From positions 17,392,309 to 17,456,308 of the forward strand of contig OY978525.1 of NCBI GenBank assembly GCA_963854835.1: a stretch of DNA of 64,000 nt, in the 5' to 3' direction. Below the pieces are notes generated by a model. That model did no database searches. It saw nothing but the letters and a program-made list of their open reading frames with translations, and was not told the origin of the DNA. Origin of the DNA: Megamerina dolium. Taxonomy: Eukaryota > Arthropoda > Insecta > Diptera > Megamerinidae. This document shows, piece by piece, positions 22,981 to 35,152 of the stretch. Every line of letters starts with the position of its first letter. Position 1 is the stretch's first letter. Both the position numbers and the translations under genes were made by a program.

Positions 22981-24014
22981 TTGGTTGGAAAGTTCTCGGA
23001 CCCACCAAGAGATAGAACTGTTAGCTCCAATTTTTTTTTACTGGTACATTGGTATATTGAAAGAACACAAACAAAGTTACAAGTCATTCTGTCAAATCAT
23101 TCTTTGATTACAAGCCATTTGAAGTTGACGTGTTCGGGTTTTTTTTTAATATGAATAAAATTGAGTATCGATTAGATTCTTTGTTTTGAAAGATTTAAAA
23201 GCGAAGGAAATTCATGAACAATTGTCAAAAGAATATATGGGGCCCTCTTCTTTAAAATCCACCATGGAAAAGTGGATTGGTGTGTTCAAACGTTGTTGTA
23301 AAAGCCTTAAAGATGATCCAACTGAAGGATGTCCAAAAACTGCAACCTCATCAAAAATTATAGAGCAAGTACATATTATTGTTAGCAAAGATCCAAATTT
23401 GACTAAGCTTGAAATTGCTGCTACTATGATAAATGATAGTTCAACAAAAAACTGGATGAGTCTTGGATCTACCATCATGATCCTACATGGCGAAACAAGA
23501 ACGATTACAGTCGACTGAAGCTGGCTGTTCAGCTCCAAAACAGGTGAGCAGCACACCATCAGCAAACAAGTTCATGGCATCAGTTTTTTTTTGGGCTGCA
23601 AAATAGTATTTTGTTGATTGATAACCTTTTGGATCAGCGGATGAAAAAACTCGTCAGAAATTTGCCGGTTTACAGAAGAAAAAAATTATTTTTCATCAAG
23701 ACTGCAAGTGTTCATGTAAGTGTTTTGACGATGGCTAAATTGAATAAAATAAAGTAAGAATTGTTTGTACATCCAGCGTTTTTACCAGATTTGGCTCCCA
23801 GCGACAACAACCTCTTTAGAAAATTAAAGCAATTTTTTCGTGGAAAGCGTTTAGCGTCGAATGAAGAGCCGTAGACGGGTATTTTGTAGAGCTTCCCGAA
23901 AAGGATCATTGGAATAAGTGTATTAAGGTTGAGTTTGATTATATTCAATAAAAAAAATATATTTCGTACCACAAAAACAGTATTCCTTCATTTCCCGCGC
24001 GAGAACTTTATAAT
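22981..24014 (+). mobile_element. Mariner element with frameshifted transposase
   Basis: Terminal repeats are suggested by TTGGTTGGAAAGTTCTCG (22981) and, at the other end, the reverse complement of GCGCGAGAACTTTATAAT (23997-24014). They share AAAGTTCTCG in the same register. The length of about 1.03 kb is slightly short for a mariner (about 1.3 kb). The outer limits are approximate. Confidence 0.65.
23150..23960 (+). pseudogene. Mariner (DD34D) transposase relic
   Basis: Frame 23186-23518 reads LKAKEIHEQLSKEY, KWIGVFKR, SLKDDPTEGCPKTATSS and KIIEQVH, a normal mariner N-terminal HTH region. A frame change then gives DESWIYHHDP (codons around 23452-23480) with the first Asp. Later KKIIFHQDC near 23680-23700 carries the second Asp, and LAPSDNNLFRKLKQFF near 23792-23835 carries the third. 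Codons for all three catalytic Asp residues thus survive, although they lie in different frames with stops between them. The TTT-run expansion at 23586 probably caused one frameshift. Part of the region between the HTH and the first Asp is deleted. Confidence 0.8.
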
Positions 24015-24044
24015 AAACATTTTTTCAAGCAAACTCGATCGAAG

Positions 24045-24530
24045 CAACTTCATTACGATGAATTGTTAAAAATGGTACTTAAATGACATCCAGAGCCGAT
24101 CTCCACCAAACTAAGGTTATGATCTCTGTGTGGAATTATGGTAGAGTATTGTATTTTTAGAGCTTCGAACGTCAAACCAGATGATTCATTTCAAGATATA
24201 CCATATTATTCGTAACTTGCGAAGAGGCAGCCATCACGAAAATGCCCGACCCAATATAGTCTTGATGACTTCCTGAAAGTTGCAGTCGATTGGCCTACAA
24301 GTTTTGCTGTAATCATCAAAATCACCGGATCTTACATCATTCAACTACCATTAATTTTGTCTATCGTAAATCAATTTCAAATGTAGATCATTCAATTTTG
24401 GAGAGGTTATCAAGCAGGATCTTATTCAATTTTATTATGGAGAAGACTGATAGTGGAATTATAGAGTTTCCCGAAATTTGTATAAATATCGCACAACAAA
24501 ATGTCTAATGCATCACTGATTGAATATTTT
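24045..24530 (+). pseudogene. Worn mariner transposase C-terminal remnant
   Basis: Broken frames give KYDELLK near 24055, then VMISVWNYGRVLYFELLE-like text at 24115-24165. The open frame 24290-24508 ends EKTDSGIIEFPEICINIAQQ. That fits the (D/S)x(F/Y)xxGIxxLPERWQxCI C-terminal pattern of mariners. No catalytic Asp can be placed with confidence. It lies directly downstream of the mariner ending near 24014 and may be a separate, older copy. Confidence 0.5.
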
Positions 24531-26005
24531 TCTGTATATTAAATGAACCTTGGCAATCACCTTAAAAATGCATAATTACTTTACTTTAGGCCACGATTGA
24601 TTGATGTGCGAAACTGAAATTTGAAATTGTTCGATTGGATTTATTTTTGAGCTCTCCACACATTAAACACATTTTCCATTTTTCTAGATTAGAGTTTTAT
24701 CTCCAGTAAATTTTTCTCTTATAAACAATTTGAGACATCCTATTGTGTACATACATATTTATATATTACCTTTATCTACTATTGTCAGCATTGCAAAGGA
24801 TATGATGCGCATCGACATTCATGTTTAAATAAGTACCTCAGTGTATTAACTTGTTTATAATAGTTGTCTGTAAAATAAAAGTTTTTATTTTTTTTTTTTT
24901 TGGAAAAAAATTAAAACAAGAATAATAAATATTTTTTGTTGGTTGGTATATGGAAATGGGGAGTCAGACATGTTGCATCCATTGTAAATGCAGTTGATAA
25001 TGTATCACATATACTTATATTATATAATATATTGTAATATATTTATATTCACATCTTCTAAATAATAATCATCACAAAAGTTTGTCAATTAAATTACTCA
25101 TATAATCTACTTACTCAAATTTATTACGATTACAAGTTCACTATACATGATACATATGTACATAGTATGTACAATATGGTATAAACACTTGTCTGCTAAT
25201 GATGAGTCACTTTAATGAGTAATCGTTATAACTATGCAAAAGCAACTAAAAGCAATTCATATTAGTACTAGTTACGTAGTATTTTATTATGCTCATTTTC
25301 AAAATTTAACATTTCATTCATTTATAAATATTTAGTCGTCTGAATAATAAAGTCTGGAATTTGTATTAATATTTTGCAAAATTTTAATGCGAATTGAATG
25401 CATTAATATTGAAGATGAATGTAAAAACTAAAAATTAAAATACAGAATATAGTAAAATTTATCACTTTGTTATACTAAAAAAATTATTCTTCAATTTCGT
25501 CATGGTCGTCATAGTCGTCCTCTTCTTTCTATTTTATAATGATAATATTCATTTCTATTCACAATTATGCTTTATAGAATATGAAGATCGTTATAAATAA
25601 AAAATTATTATTTTATTCTGATTCAGTATTCGTTTTCACGTACACATCATCGTGTTGCTCAGTAATGATTCATTGAGTTACCATATGCTAGGTGTCAGGT
25701 GAGTTGATTTGTCACACTGATGTTGAAAGTTTTTGACGGCATTTAATAGATAATAGCTAGAATGTTTTTAACAAGAAAATTACAGGTCTCGTGGCATGAT
25801 TAGTCAAAGCGTATGGTAATCCAGTATGATTTGATGAAGCTCAAAATGAGAATAAGATAATTAAAAATGAAAATAGATTATAATCGATAATAATAGAATA
25901 TTTACTTTCAATATGAGAACATATAAAATCTAAATGCGAACATTAAAATTTTTGAAATCTGCCAGTACAATTTTTTACAACTGAAAAAAAAAAAAAATTA
26001 CAAAT
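24531..26005. other. AT-rich noncoding stretch
   Basis: Nothing recognised. A-rich runs occur at 24885-24905 and 25984-25997. Confidence 0.45.
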
Positions 26006-26009
26006 GGTA

Positions 26010-26305
26010 CCCATAAGCTCTTCAGGGGAGTTTGTTTTGCAGTATTGTTGTGCGTATTCAATTTTGGACAGTATTAGAAGTAGCATAACTCTTGTGACAT
26101 CACATTTTCTGAGCTCTGCCGTAAAGCTCTTTTAGAAGCTTTTTCATGGCAAATTGTTGCTGCCAATTGATTGCCGACGGGTGGGTACCGTTCGAAGGAA
26201 AAAACTCTTCGATATTAAAGTTATGCTACAGCCGGGGTTTGAACTCACTACCTACAAATCAGACGGCCAATGCACTAACTAACGCACATTCGCCTGTAAC
26301 ACCAT
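26010..26305 (-). repeat. tRNA-derived SINE copy
   Basis: Minus orientation. The tRNA-like head (reverse complement of 26230-26305) has AGTTAGTGCATTGGC and a box B-like AGTTCAAACCC, followed by CGGCTG. The body shares GATATTAAAG, CGGTACCCAC, ATTGGCAGCAACAATTTGCC, TTCTAAAAGAGC, GTGATGTCACAAG and CCAAAATTGAATACGCAC with the other copies. A block of about 30 bp (CGTTCGGAAACGG region) is missing relative to the 28 kb and 31.7 kb copies. Confidence 0.85.
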
Positions 26306-28086
26306 TCTGGTGGAACCACACTTCGTCAGGATTCATGTTTTTCATATTTCTCAGGAACATCCAGCACGAGGGGAGTTAAGCAGTGTCATTCTGCAAAATC
26401 GGTTTATAATCAGTCAATAGCTGGTGTGTGTGTCGTTTTTGGGTTCTAGGGTTCTTCTTCAGATTATTGAGCCATCAATCATACTATGATGAAATGGAAA
26501 ATCATAATTAGTGAAACTGTCTATCTAACTTTACATACGACAACTTTGATACAATATTTCTTTTAGAAAGTCCTGTCATATCAAATAGTCATAATATACG
26601 AGTATTCAAAAATTAGCTACATAATTTAAGACTCATATAAGAGTGATAAGAAGGTGATAAATTTATCCAGAAAGAAGTCATAGTTCAACGAAATTGAAGT
26701 CTTTTCTGATCCATATATCAAAATGGTTCATTTATGGTTCATATTTACGAGGAAAATCCTTTGATATTTCTTCATATATTGATATCCAATATACCAGACC
26801 TCGATTTTATTTCTTTGAGAAAATCATTTATTACAAATATTTATTGCGTATAAAATATTTATAACATTCAAATATATACAAGACCTCCCTCTCTCTCTCT
26901 CTGCCTCCCTTTATCACACACACACACACAAAATATATAGACATATTATAAAAACTAGCACATGTAGCTATAATTAACCAACTAATAATCGCATTTAAGT
27001 AATTAAGTCATAAAAAGTATTTCTGTGTGTGTGGGTATGAGGTAAAGCAATAGAATAAAAAACAATTAAGAGATTAAAATAAGTGAGTTTTCTACTTTGT
27101 GTATATGTGTATGTGTACGTATTTTTATTAGCATTTCCTCTAACGAACTTTTCTTTTTCGTCTTTATTATTTTTTTTTTTTTTCACATAGGTACACATAT
27201 TTGCAAGTATTGCTACTAATTTCAGCCTGCGCGTATGAGACTATGCCGACTATAAGGAGTAGCCAGCCGAATGGACTGTGCGGTCATAAAAATATATCAA
27301 GCAAATAAAATGGAAAACAACAACAACAACAATGACTATAATAAAAGCTATAAAACGAGTAGCACAAGGCAAAAAAAAAAAGAAAAGAAAATAAATAAAT
27401 TGTAATTGTTTTGCTATGCACACATGCATACATACTCCATACGCCTATTGAATTAGTGGAGTTCACGACCTGATGTCTATTGCAAAGGAGCATTACGTAT
27501 GACAATTTAATTACAGCAATTGTAATTAAATAAAAAATAGAACACGTAGTAGCATTAGAAACATCTTTCCTCTTTCACACTCGCTTAAGTTGCAGCAAAC
27601 CGAAAGACAGGTTATAAAGTCACTCGCATTTAAATGACAGACGTTTCCGTGCTTATGACACAAAAGTGCAATGGAACAAAGAGCATATATTAAATGTTGT
27701 TTTAAAATTGGGAAAAAATAGATCATGCCAAAACCAGGACATCTAGCAGCAAAAAATCATTCTTATATGTAAGTTCTTACATGCAAGTCTTTGAAGTGGG
27801 AATCTTCAGTGAGCCTTCTCCTTACATCGTTTAAAATTCTTGCAAATATTGTACATACCTACACTTAAAAGTAGAAAAGTAATCTTAAATGTGTTCTTTG
27901 TCTTACATTTATTTACTGGCGTTGTTGTGTCTTCTACATTGCTTAACGAAATTAATTGCGTAAGCGTACATCAAATCCAAAGTACAAATTTTTACCCCAT
28001 AAAATTAAATATTTGTAAAACTAATTTGGCATCTTTTGATCGTGTCCGTAGTATGTGTAAGGATTATAATGATTACTATTTAGATG
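26306..28086. other. AT-rich noncoding stretch with microsatellites
   Basis: (CT)n is at 26887-26902, (CA)n at 26915-26930 and (CAA)4 near 27321. The open frame 27840-28145 runs into the SINE at its end and has no domain. Confidence 0.45.
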
Positions 28087-28089
28087 TTG

Positions 28090-28439
28090 TGGGTGTATTA
28101 GCTCAGTGGTTAATGCGTTGTACCAATACATATGTGACTTTCTGATCTATAAGTCGTGGGCTCTATCCAAGGCTGAGGTACAACTTCAATATTGAAAAGA
28201 TTTTTCTTTCGAATGGTAGCCTGTCGGCAATCAATTAGTAGCAACAATTTACGAAGAAAAAGCTTCTAAAAGAGCCCTGTGACAAAGCTCAGGAAAAGTG
28301 ATGTCACCAGGGTTTTACCATTCGGAACCGGGTAATATAAATAGATCCATTTCAATACTGCCCAAAATTTAACATGCACAAAAGTTCTGGAAGAGAAGTT
28401 CGCCCAAAGGACTCTTCGAGGCCTATGAGTACCACATAC
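28090..28439 (+). repeat. tRNA-derived SINE, apparently full length
   Basis: The head has a perfect match to the RNA polymerase III box A consensus, TAGCTCAGTGG at 28099-28109, and a degenerate box B region (GGGCTCTATCC near 28158-28168). The body runs through CAATATTGAAAAGATTTTTC, CTGTCGGCAATCAATT, GCTTCTAAAAGAGCCCTGTG, GTGATGTCACCAGGGTTTT and CTGCCCAAAATTTAACATGC. The 3' end GAAGAGAAGTTCGCCCAAAG then CCTATGAGTACCACATA matches the 3' ends of the copies at 31.7 and 47.4 kb. No poly(A) tail is seen; copies end in a TATAAATGYCACATA-type tail. Confidence 0.9.
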
Positions 28440-30679
28440 TGTAGTTGTAATAATATAACATTGCGTGGTTCAAAACAATCCGGGCTGTTGCTGATCGGTC
28501 ACCAGTTCCGTTCGCTATACGGACGTGCTTCTCAGTCGGTTGGGCAGGTAAGTGGGTCCGTGGGACTTATCAACGAAAGGCCAAAAAAAATTTAGATACT
28601 GTTACGCAAATTTTTACTAAATATTTGGATAGTAGAAAAGTTTGATCCACATTAATTAAATAAAGAACAAGAAATCATCAACAGATCCAACAATTTAATG
28701 AAGTTTTTATGAAACAACAAGTCAACCATATTCGTGTAATATATCAATGTGTGACTATACTGTTTTCCTAGAACTGAAAACTACTATGAAAGGATATTTT
28801 TATTACGATATTGCACCCATCCAAGCAACAACTACTAGTTGTCGGAGAATGTGTCAAAATCCCATATAAAAATTCAATGCATGCATTAGAAAGTCATGCT
28901 AAACGCTATATTGGAACGCTTAGAATCTAGTTCGAATGAAAACAATGTTTTTGAAGATATTATATTGCATTTTTTAATATTCTTTAACTGAACTTTAACT
29001 TTAAATGAAAAATATTATTGCATTGTTGCATATGGGCTTGCAAAACAATGCATGCAAAATACAGTTTGCAATTATGCATATGCAATACAAATTTGACCAT
29101 TCAAAAGAAGCTGATATAAAACAAAATGTAAATCAAATTTATTCAACAATAGATCAAAAGATGATTGCAACTGATTAAACATATTTGGATTTTTGTAAAT
29201 TTGCAAAATCATGTATAAGTATGCAGGACTTAAACGGTATAGCATATATTTGTCATTTATATGCAATACTAAATTTTATGCTTTAAGAAAGTGTCATAGA
29301 AATAATATCTGAACAAATTGCAATATTGCAATTGATGCAAAATAAATTTTTAAAATGTTGTTTGCAGATTAAATTTACTATAATAGTTGCTTTTTTGCAA
29401 TTATCCACTACCCTATGCATAAACTCGTGAATACCACTACTATTTCTATTTTTGGGCAAAGGACATTTATGTAATGGCGAAAAAAAAATGATATAAAATG
29501 AAATCAACATAATAGAAGAATGGGCCATTTATGAGAGAATTATAATTATAAGCAACAACAACAACAACTACAAGAACATAAAATAATATTATAGTAATAA
29601 TGCGTTTATGACCAGAAAAGAAAGCAAGCCATTTAAAAATTTTTACTACTTAATTCTTATTACTTTATTAACAAATATGCATTGAATACGAGCACTTATA
29701 CTCGTACATATATATGTATGTATTGATGTAGTACGAAGTGAAGTATATGTTATCATAATTCTATTTGTTATGCATATAAATATTATTGCACTAAAATTTA
29801 CTCGATATATGTATTGAAATGCGAAAGCGTAGAGTTATTATCTGAAAGTACCATAGCAAAATTTAATACTTTTTTTTTCGACAAACAAAACCAAGTCGAT
29901 GTCGAGTCAATGAACATGATTTTTTGGAATTTTTGTAGTAGATTATCTCAACAAGAGTACGCCCATACATCAATATATGTATAATTTTATATATTTTGGC
30001 ATGGGCTAAATCTTAACTTTGTATATTCATACTAATTCATAACCTTGCTTTAAAATTGGAAATTTTGGAAAGGTACTGTAACCATTATTCCAATATTATT
30101 ATTCTCCTGTTTCTCTCAAAATTATTATGTGCAATTATCATTTTCTTTTTGTCTTTAATTAGTAAAGAGATATAGCTTGTCTTTTTACCTTTCTTAAATG
30201 TGAGCAAATTAAGCAAACTGTTGGGAATTTTTTCAACATTTTATTTCCCCTCTTACATACTTAGGTATGTATGAATAGTATTATCACTTGCTTATCATTT
30301 CTCCTAGTTGAAGAAGAAAAGTGCTGAATTGTAGGTAACCAATTGATTTTGATAATTTACTATTCTACTACTACTATTTTCACTTATTTGTGTAAGTCAT
30401 TACTACTGACTGACATTACACTACCGACAAATAATTATTTAACGTACTACAAAGTATCTCGGTATTATCACGAATCATAAGTGTAAGTATTTGTGTGATA
30501 ATATCTAACAATATTTTTTAATACAAAAAAAAAAAAAATCATTAATTCATTACATCTAAGTACTTGATGATTCACCCAGTTAACTTGTTGTTATTCGTAG
30601 AGAATTTTCTATTTGTGCTCCTCTTATTTCTGCCTTGGACTCATCTCAGCGATGAGGTATGTCTATATATAAATGCATA
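28440..30679. other. AT-rich noncoding stretch
   Basis: No gene or element seen. A CAA-rich run is at 29551-29570 and A-rich runs sit at 30525-30540. GCAAT/TGCAT-rich text at 29010-29350 is composition only. Confidence 0.45.
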
Positions 30680-30860
30680 CGATGTCGTAGGTCAATGGTT
30701 AGTACACTGGCCTACTGATCTATAGCTCGCTGGTTAAATCGCCGACTGAAGCACAACTTTAATATCGGAAAGATTTTGATTTCGAACGTTACCCACCTGT
30801 CGGCAAGCAATTGGTAGGAACAATTTGCCATGATAAAAATTCTCAAAGAGCTACACCACA
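30680..30860 (+). repeat. tRNA-derived SINE, 3'-truncated copy
   Basis: Box A-like TAGGTCAATGG (30688-30698) is followed by TTAGTACACTGGCCTACTGA and the box B-like GGTTAAATCGC. The body begins ACTTTAATATCGGAAAGATT, then CACCTGTCGGCAAGCAATTG and AACAATTTGCCATG. It stops after CAAAGAGCT, before the GTGATGTCAC segment. Confidence 0.8.
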
Positions 30861-30904
30861 CTACACTTTGTTTGGGTAGAGTTCGTCTACACCATATCCT
30901 AATT

Positions 30905-31140
30905 TAAATGAGAAAGGGTCAATTGTGAATGCAAAAACGTCAATTGAAGATAAGAATGTCAATTGTAATTCAGAAGACGATAATTGAAAATAAGAATAGC
31001 CAATTGTAAATGAGAGTAGTTATTTTAAAATGCGAAAACGTCAATTGTAAATAAGAAAGGGTCAATTAAAAATGATAATAATCAGTCGTAAATGAGAAAG
31101 CGTCAAATGGAAATGAGAAACCGTTAAATAAACATGTAAA
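30905..31140. repeat. Degenerate minisatellite (about 22-26-bp unit)
   Basis: A unit like TGTAAATGAGAAAGNGTCAA repeats roughly ten times with drift: AAATGAGAAAGGGTCAATTG, GAATGCAAAAACGTCAATTG, GATAAGAATGTCAATTG, AAATGCGAAAACGTCAATTG, AAATAAGAAAGGGTCAATTA, AAATGAGAAAGCGTCAAATG and AAATGAGAAACCGTTAA. No coding signal is evident. Confidence 0.85.
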
Positions 31141-31732
31141 TGGGCCAAATATATGGGTAAAGGCCACTATTACAGGAGGAGACTGCGCAAGACCATTACA
31201 TATGCATCATCATTCCTTGCGGATGCAATCACCCATCAAGATATGCCCGTGGGTACATAAAAAATTAGTTCGGAGTCATATAAACATATTTTTAGTATGT
31301 TTAATGTTTGAAAGGGAAAATGTCTATCATGCATTACCATGTTTATTGGATTGCAAGAACCGCCCAAATAAGTCAAATCTAATTATTTTCCAACCTTTGT
31401 TTTTATTATGGAGCTATATAGTGTCAAGGACTTTTAAATTCTTGAACCATTTCCGAAATATGAGGTTCAATGGTGAAAAATAGTACAAAATTATCGCTAT
31501 TGTTCAGGCATTCGACTCAAAAATACAAATATCATGAAGTGTTATAATTTATTTTGATTTCGACTACATTTTGTTTGAAAAAAATTTGAAGACATTACCA
31601 ACCGTTTTCCAACAAAAATCCCCTTTTCCGGGAAAAAATTCCAAATGGGAATATAAATTACACAGGAAGGAATTTTTTTTTGTGGACAAGTATACAAAAA
31701 AAAAAAAAAATTAAATAAAAATAAATAAATAT
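31141..31732. other. Noncoding stretch
   Basis: The open frame 31202-31483 (93 codons) has no recognisable domain. A-rich text at 31676-31730 borders the SINE 3' end. Confidence 0.4.
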
Positions 31733-32087
31733 GTGACATTTATAAGCCCCAAAGGGCTCTTTGGTCGAGCTTCTCTTCCATTACTGCTGGGCGTGTTGAA
31801 TTTTGGACAGTGTTAGAAGGAACCTATTTATATTTTAGCCGTTTCCGAACGGCAGAACTCTTGCGACATCACTTTTTCTGAGCTTTGGCACAGAGTTCTT
31901 TTAGAAGCTTTCCATGGCAAATTGTTACTGCCGGAAGTATTGCCACTTGCTTGCCGATAGGTTGGTACCGTTTGAAAGAAAAATCGTTTCGATATTAAAT
32001 TTGTTATGCTTCAGCCGGGAATTGTACCCACGACCTACAGATCAGAACGCTAAAGCACTAACCACTGAACTACGGCACTCACGAAAT
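31733..32087 (-). repeat. tRNA-derived SINE, apparently full length
   Basis: In minus orientation the head has box A TAGTTCAGTGG (perfect to TRGYNNANNGG) followed by TTAGTGC. The box B-like GGTACAATTCC differs from GGTTCGANTCC at two positions, then CGGCTG. The body and 3' end match the copy at 28.1 kb: GATATTAAA..., CCATGGAAAGCTTCTAAAAG, AAGTGATGTCGCAAGAGTTC, CTGTCCAAAATTCAACACGC, GAAGAGAAGCTCGACCAAAG and the terminal GGCTTATAAATGTCACATA. The length is about 355 bp. Confidence 0.9.
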
Positions 32088-34980
32088 TGTGGACATGTAT
32101 ACGTTTCTCTTAAAATCGGTAAGCCAAAGTTATTTTATAAAATGTGTCGATTTTTAATTTTTATAAAACAGGTCAGGTCTCGAATAACAGTGGCTGCGCA
32201 CTATTCCTAGTTCTAAGTGATTTCTTTAGGGGAAAACATCAACAAATTTTGTTGTCCTCGGATCCAAAAGAAGCGTTAGATTATCTGCATTTAGGGACCG
32301 GATCGGAAATAATAAGTGTAATGAATTTTTTTATGTTATACACTGTATACCAAAAATACCTGAAGCCGTGTTTTCTTTAAATTGTAGATTAAAATTGATG
32401 TTGCTTAAAAATCTCGTAAGCATAAACCGATTTTAATTTTTAACGGTTTGTTGAAAAGGTTATTTTCAATAAAATAAATATACATTTGAAATCGAAGCAG
32501 AAACTCGCGGCAACCATAAACACAATTTTTTTGGGCTGATTTCTTTTCTGATCTTTTTTATTTTCGAATTCTAAGTAAATCCGATATACTCTAGTCAGCA
32601 TATTTAGGTAATTCTTGGAACCCTGGACGACTGTTTGGCCATGTAAAAATTAACATTTTCAAAGATGATGTTCCGTTTTGAATATTAAGTATATCAAAAT
32701 ACAGAAAAAATCTAAATGACGGGGATGATATTGGGAAGCTATCTACAGTTATGATTTGTGCGCCCCCTCAGATATTACTTAAGCATAATTTGTACCCCTA
32801 GATTACATTTTTTCAAACGGTGCCCGTCTGTTAGCAACTAAATGGGAATTCTTTCGATATCAAAAGTTCTCCATGAAAGGGCTCCACGACTATAACTTCT
32901 GATCTTTGTACGCCCAATATTTTGTGGATCCAACAATGGTTACAAGTAGCTTTGGTGGAACTTCTCTTCCAGCCTCATTACGCATGTGCAACACAGAAGG
33001 CATCTACATAAAGTATTCACATTTCGGCTCTTCAGGCTTGCACTAATCCAGAGCTTTATTATACAGTTTTTTAGTTTCACTTCCCAACTATTTTATTATA
33101 TGTTTCCACAATTTTGCATTTTTATTTGAAAACAATTAATATGTTTGAGTTGTATTGTTCTGGTTCCGGTCTGGTCATTAGTATTACCATTGACTTAGTA
33201 TTAAACTGGTATCTCACATAAAAGGATTAGCCTTGCTACAATTTATTCTTAATATTTTCTATCAAAAAGTTGCAAAATAACTAGATTTACTCATAACCAA
33301 GAGTAATGGACAACGAATCTTTGTCTATTTTACGTTTTGTCTATACAACAACATTTTCAACTTTAATTAAATTCAATTAAATTAATTAAATATTTAAACT
33401 TTTATTATGTGCTTTTTATTTCACAAAAATATAATACGCACTTGAAAATATTTATGCCAACAACTATTACCTCATTCTATGTAATTGTCGCAGATAGTCG
33501 TATCATTTCCATTCCCATAATAATCATTATCATATCAATTTGCTGAAAATTTTCATTATACTTATGTACATTTAACTAAGTAATAAGCTTCACTATCATT
33601 TTAATTATTCTTTAAGGATCTGTTGGATGATATGAAATAATACACAAAGCAACAGATAATAAAACCCAAATGTACGCATAATTATTAGATAGTATTTCAA
33701 GCTTTTAATTACATACTAGTATGTAAAAAGGAAATTTTCATAGAGCTATTTCTACAATTAAATATAGAGTCAACCTAATCGCAATATGAGTATACCTACT
33801 ATAGCTACTACATATACATAGTAGGTAATGAAAGAATATGAAGTTTAATTGTTTATTAAATGGCGCCAACGGAAAGACCAAAGAGAGCGCTCGGGACAGG
33901 TAGTATGTGTGCTATAAGTGAATGACCAGAAATGTGCTACAATTGACAATGGAATTTATAATAATAAAAAAAAAATATATAAAAAATACACCAACTGCTC
34001 TAAGCAAAGCAAAGCAACAAAAAGAATACTTTGAAACATGTGGCTGAAATATTTGCATATTAAATAGAGATTATCGTGAAAATATTATTTTCAACATTTT
34101 GACAGTTTCACCCTAAATGTATATAACATACTAGCCAGCATATTTTTTGAACTGTCAGCGAAAAAAAAACTGAATAGAATGCATACGTTAAGTACCTTAG
34201 ATAATAATTGATGGTGTGAAAGAGACCAAACACACCTAACATAATAGTATTATTTCATCTAGTCCCATTTATATAAATGCAGTCATAGACATTGAAACTT
34301 TTATGACAGTTAAAAATAAATTAGATTCCTTTGTGGAATAAAAATTGTTGAAAGCTTCAATGTAATACAGGATTTATGAATTGTCTGTTTTCATAGTTTG
34401 CTGCATTTATTTTGCAATTCAGAAACATTTCTAAACATTGGATTCTCTTTAAAACCACCTAATTATGAAAATATCAGACTTTTCGCATTCCATATTTTTT
34501 TTCAAATTGAAAGTTTGTCTTTGTGAAAAAACATGTTTAATAAATATACTTTTATTTTACATACTTTATTAGGATTGACAATCAAATATAAATAAATAAT
34601 TAACTGTCACTTGTCACGATATTTTAAATAGCATTTCTATGACAGTAATGTTGCCAGCGTGCTTTTAGTTAAACATGGTGCTATATTCATTCCAGTGAAA
34701 TTTCACGAGGAACATAATAAAGAATTTCATAAATACTCATAAAATAATTAATTTTATTTGAATAGTTACTAAAATACTTACTAAATGAATAGAACTTCAA
34801 CTTTTCACAATTTTTTAAATATCATTTACAATATACAATGTTAAATGACGAAATGTTGCTTAAATATTATTGGATACATGTTGCTGCTGCCATTTTGTGT
34901 AATAGAACCGTGCACTTTTTCATAATGGAAACATGTTGAAATTCCATATATTTTCAATAGAAATAAATTTTGTAGATATG
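32088..34980. other. AT-rich noncoding stretch
   Basis: The open frame 32144-32380 is unrecognised. The interval 32790-32990 has faint similarity to scrambled SINE body words (ACGGTGCCCGTCTGTTAGCAA, GATATCAAAAG) but not enough to call. The rest is plain AT-rich sequence flanking the LINE insertion. Confidence 0.4.
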
Positions 34981-34981
34981 T

Positions 34982-34986
34982 ACGAT

Positions 34987-34988
<2 letters not shown>
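34982..34988. repeat. Candidate target-site duplication, left copy
   Basis: ACGATAA directly precedes the 28-nt T run (the minus-strand poly(A) tail) and recurs at 39162-39168 beyond the 5' end of the element. The match could extend into TTT, ambiguous with the tail. Confidence 0.65.
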
Positions 34989-35020
<32 letters not shown>

Positions 35021-35026
35021 CGCTTT

Positions 35027-35032
35027 TTTATT
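35027..35032 (-). promoter_or_regulatory. Polyadenylation signal of the LINE
   Basis: TTTATT on the plus strand is AATAAA on the element strand, about 10 nt upstream of the poly(A) tail. Confidence 0.6.
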
Positions 35033-35152
35033 GGATCTTTCTAAAATTACTTAGAAACTAACAATATGTAATCAAATCTTACAAACTAAATAAAATTATG
35101 TGATATTCCCAACGTTCCATCACAATTTGTTGAGTCACGAGGTATAGCAATT

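Noticed and set aside
28099..28168. Possible functional tRNA gene
   Set aside because: Box A is perfect, but box B is degenerate, no cloverleaf closes convincingly, and the same head recurs fused to a common body in other copies, so it is a SINE head.
31202..31483. 93-codon frame with HHH/Cys residues
   Set aside because: No zinc-finger spacing or known motif; probably chance.
32790..32990. Another SINE copy
   Set aside because: Only a few scattered words resemble the SINE body and their order is not clearly colinear.
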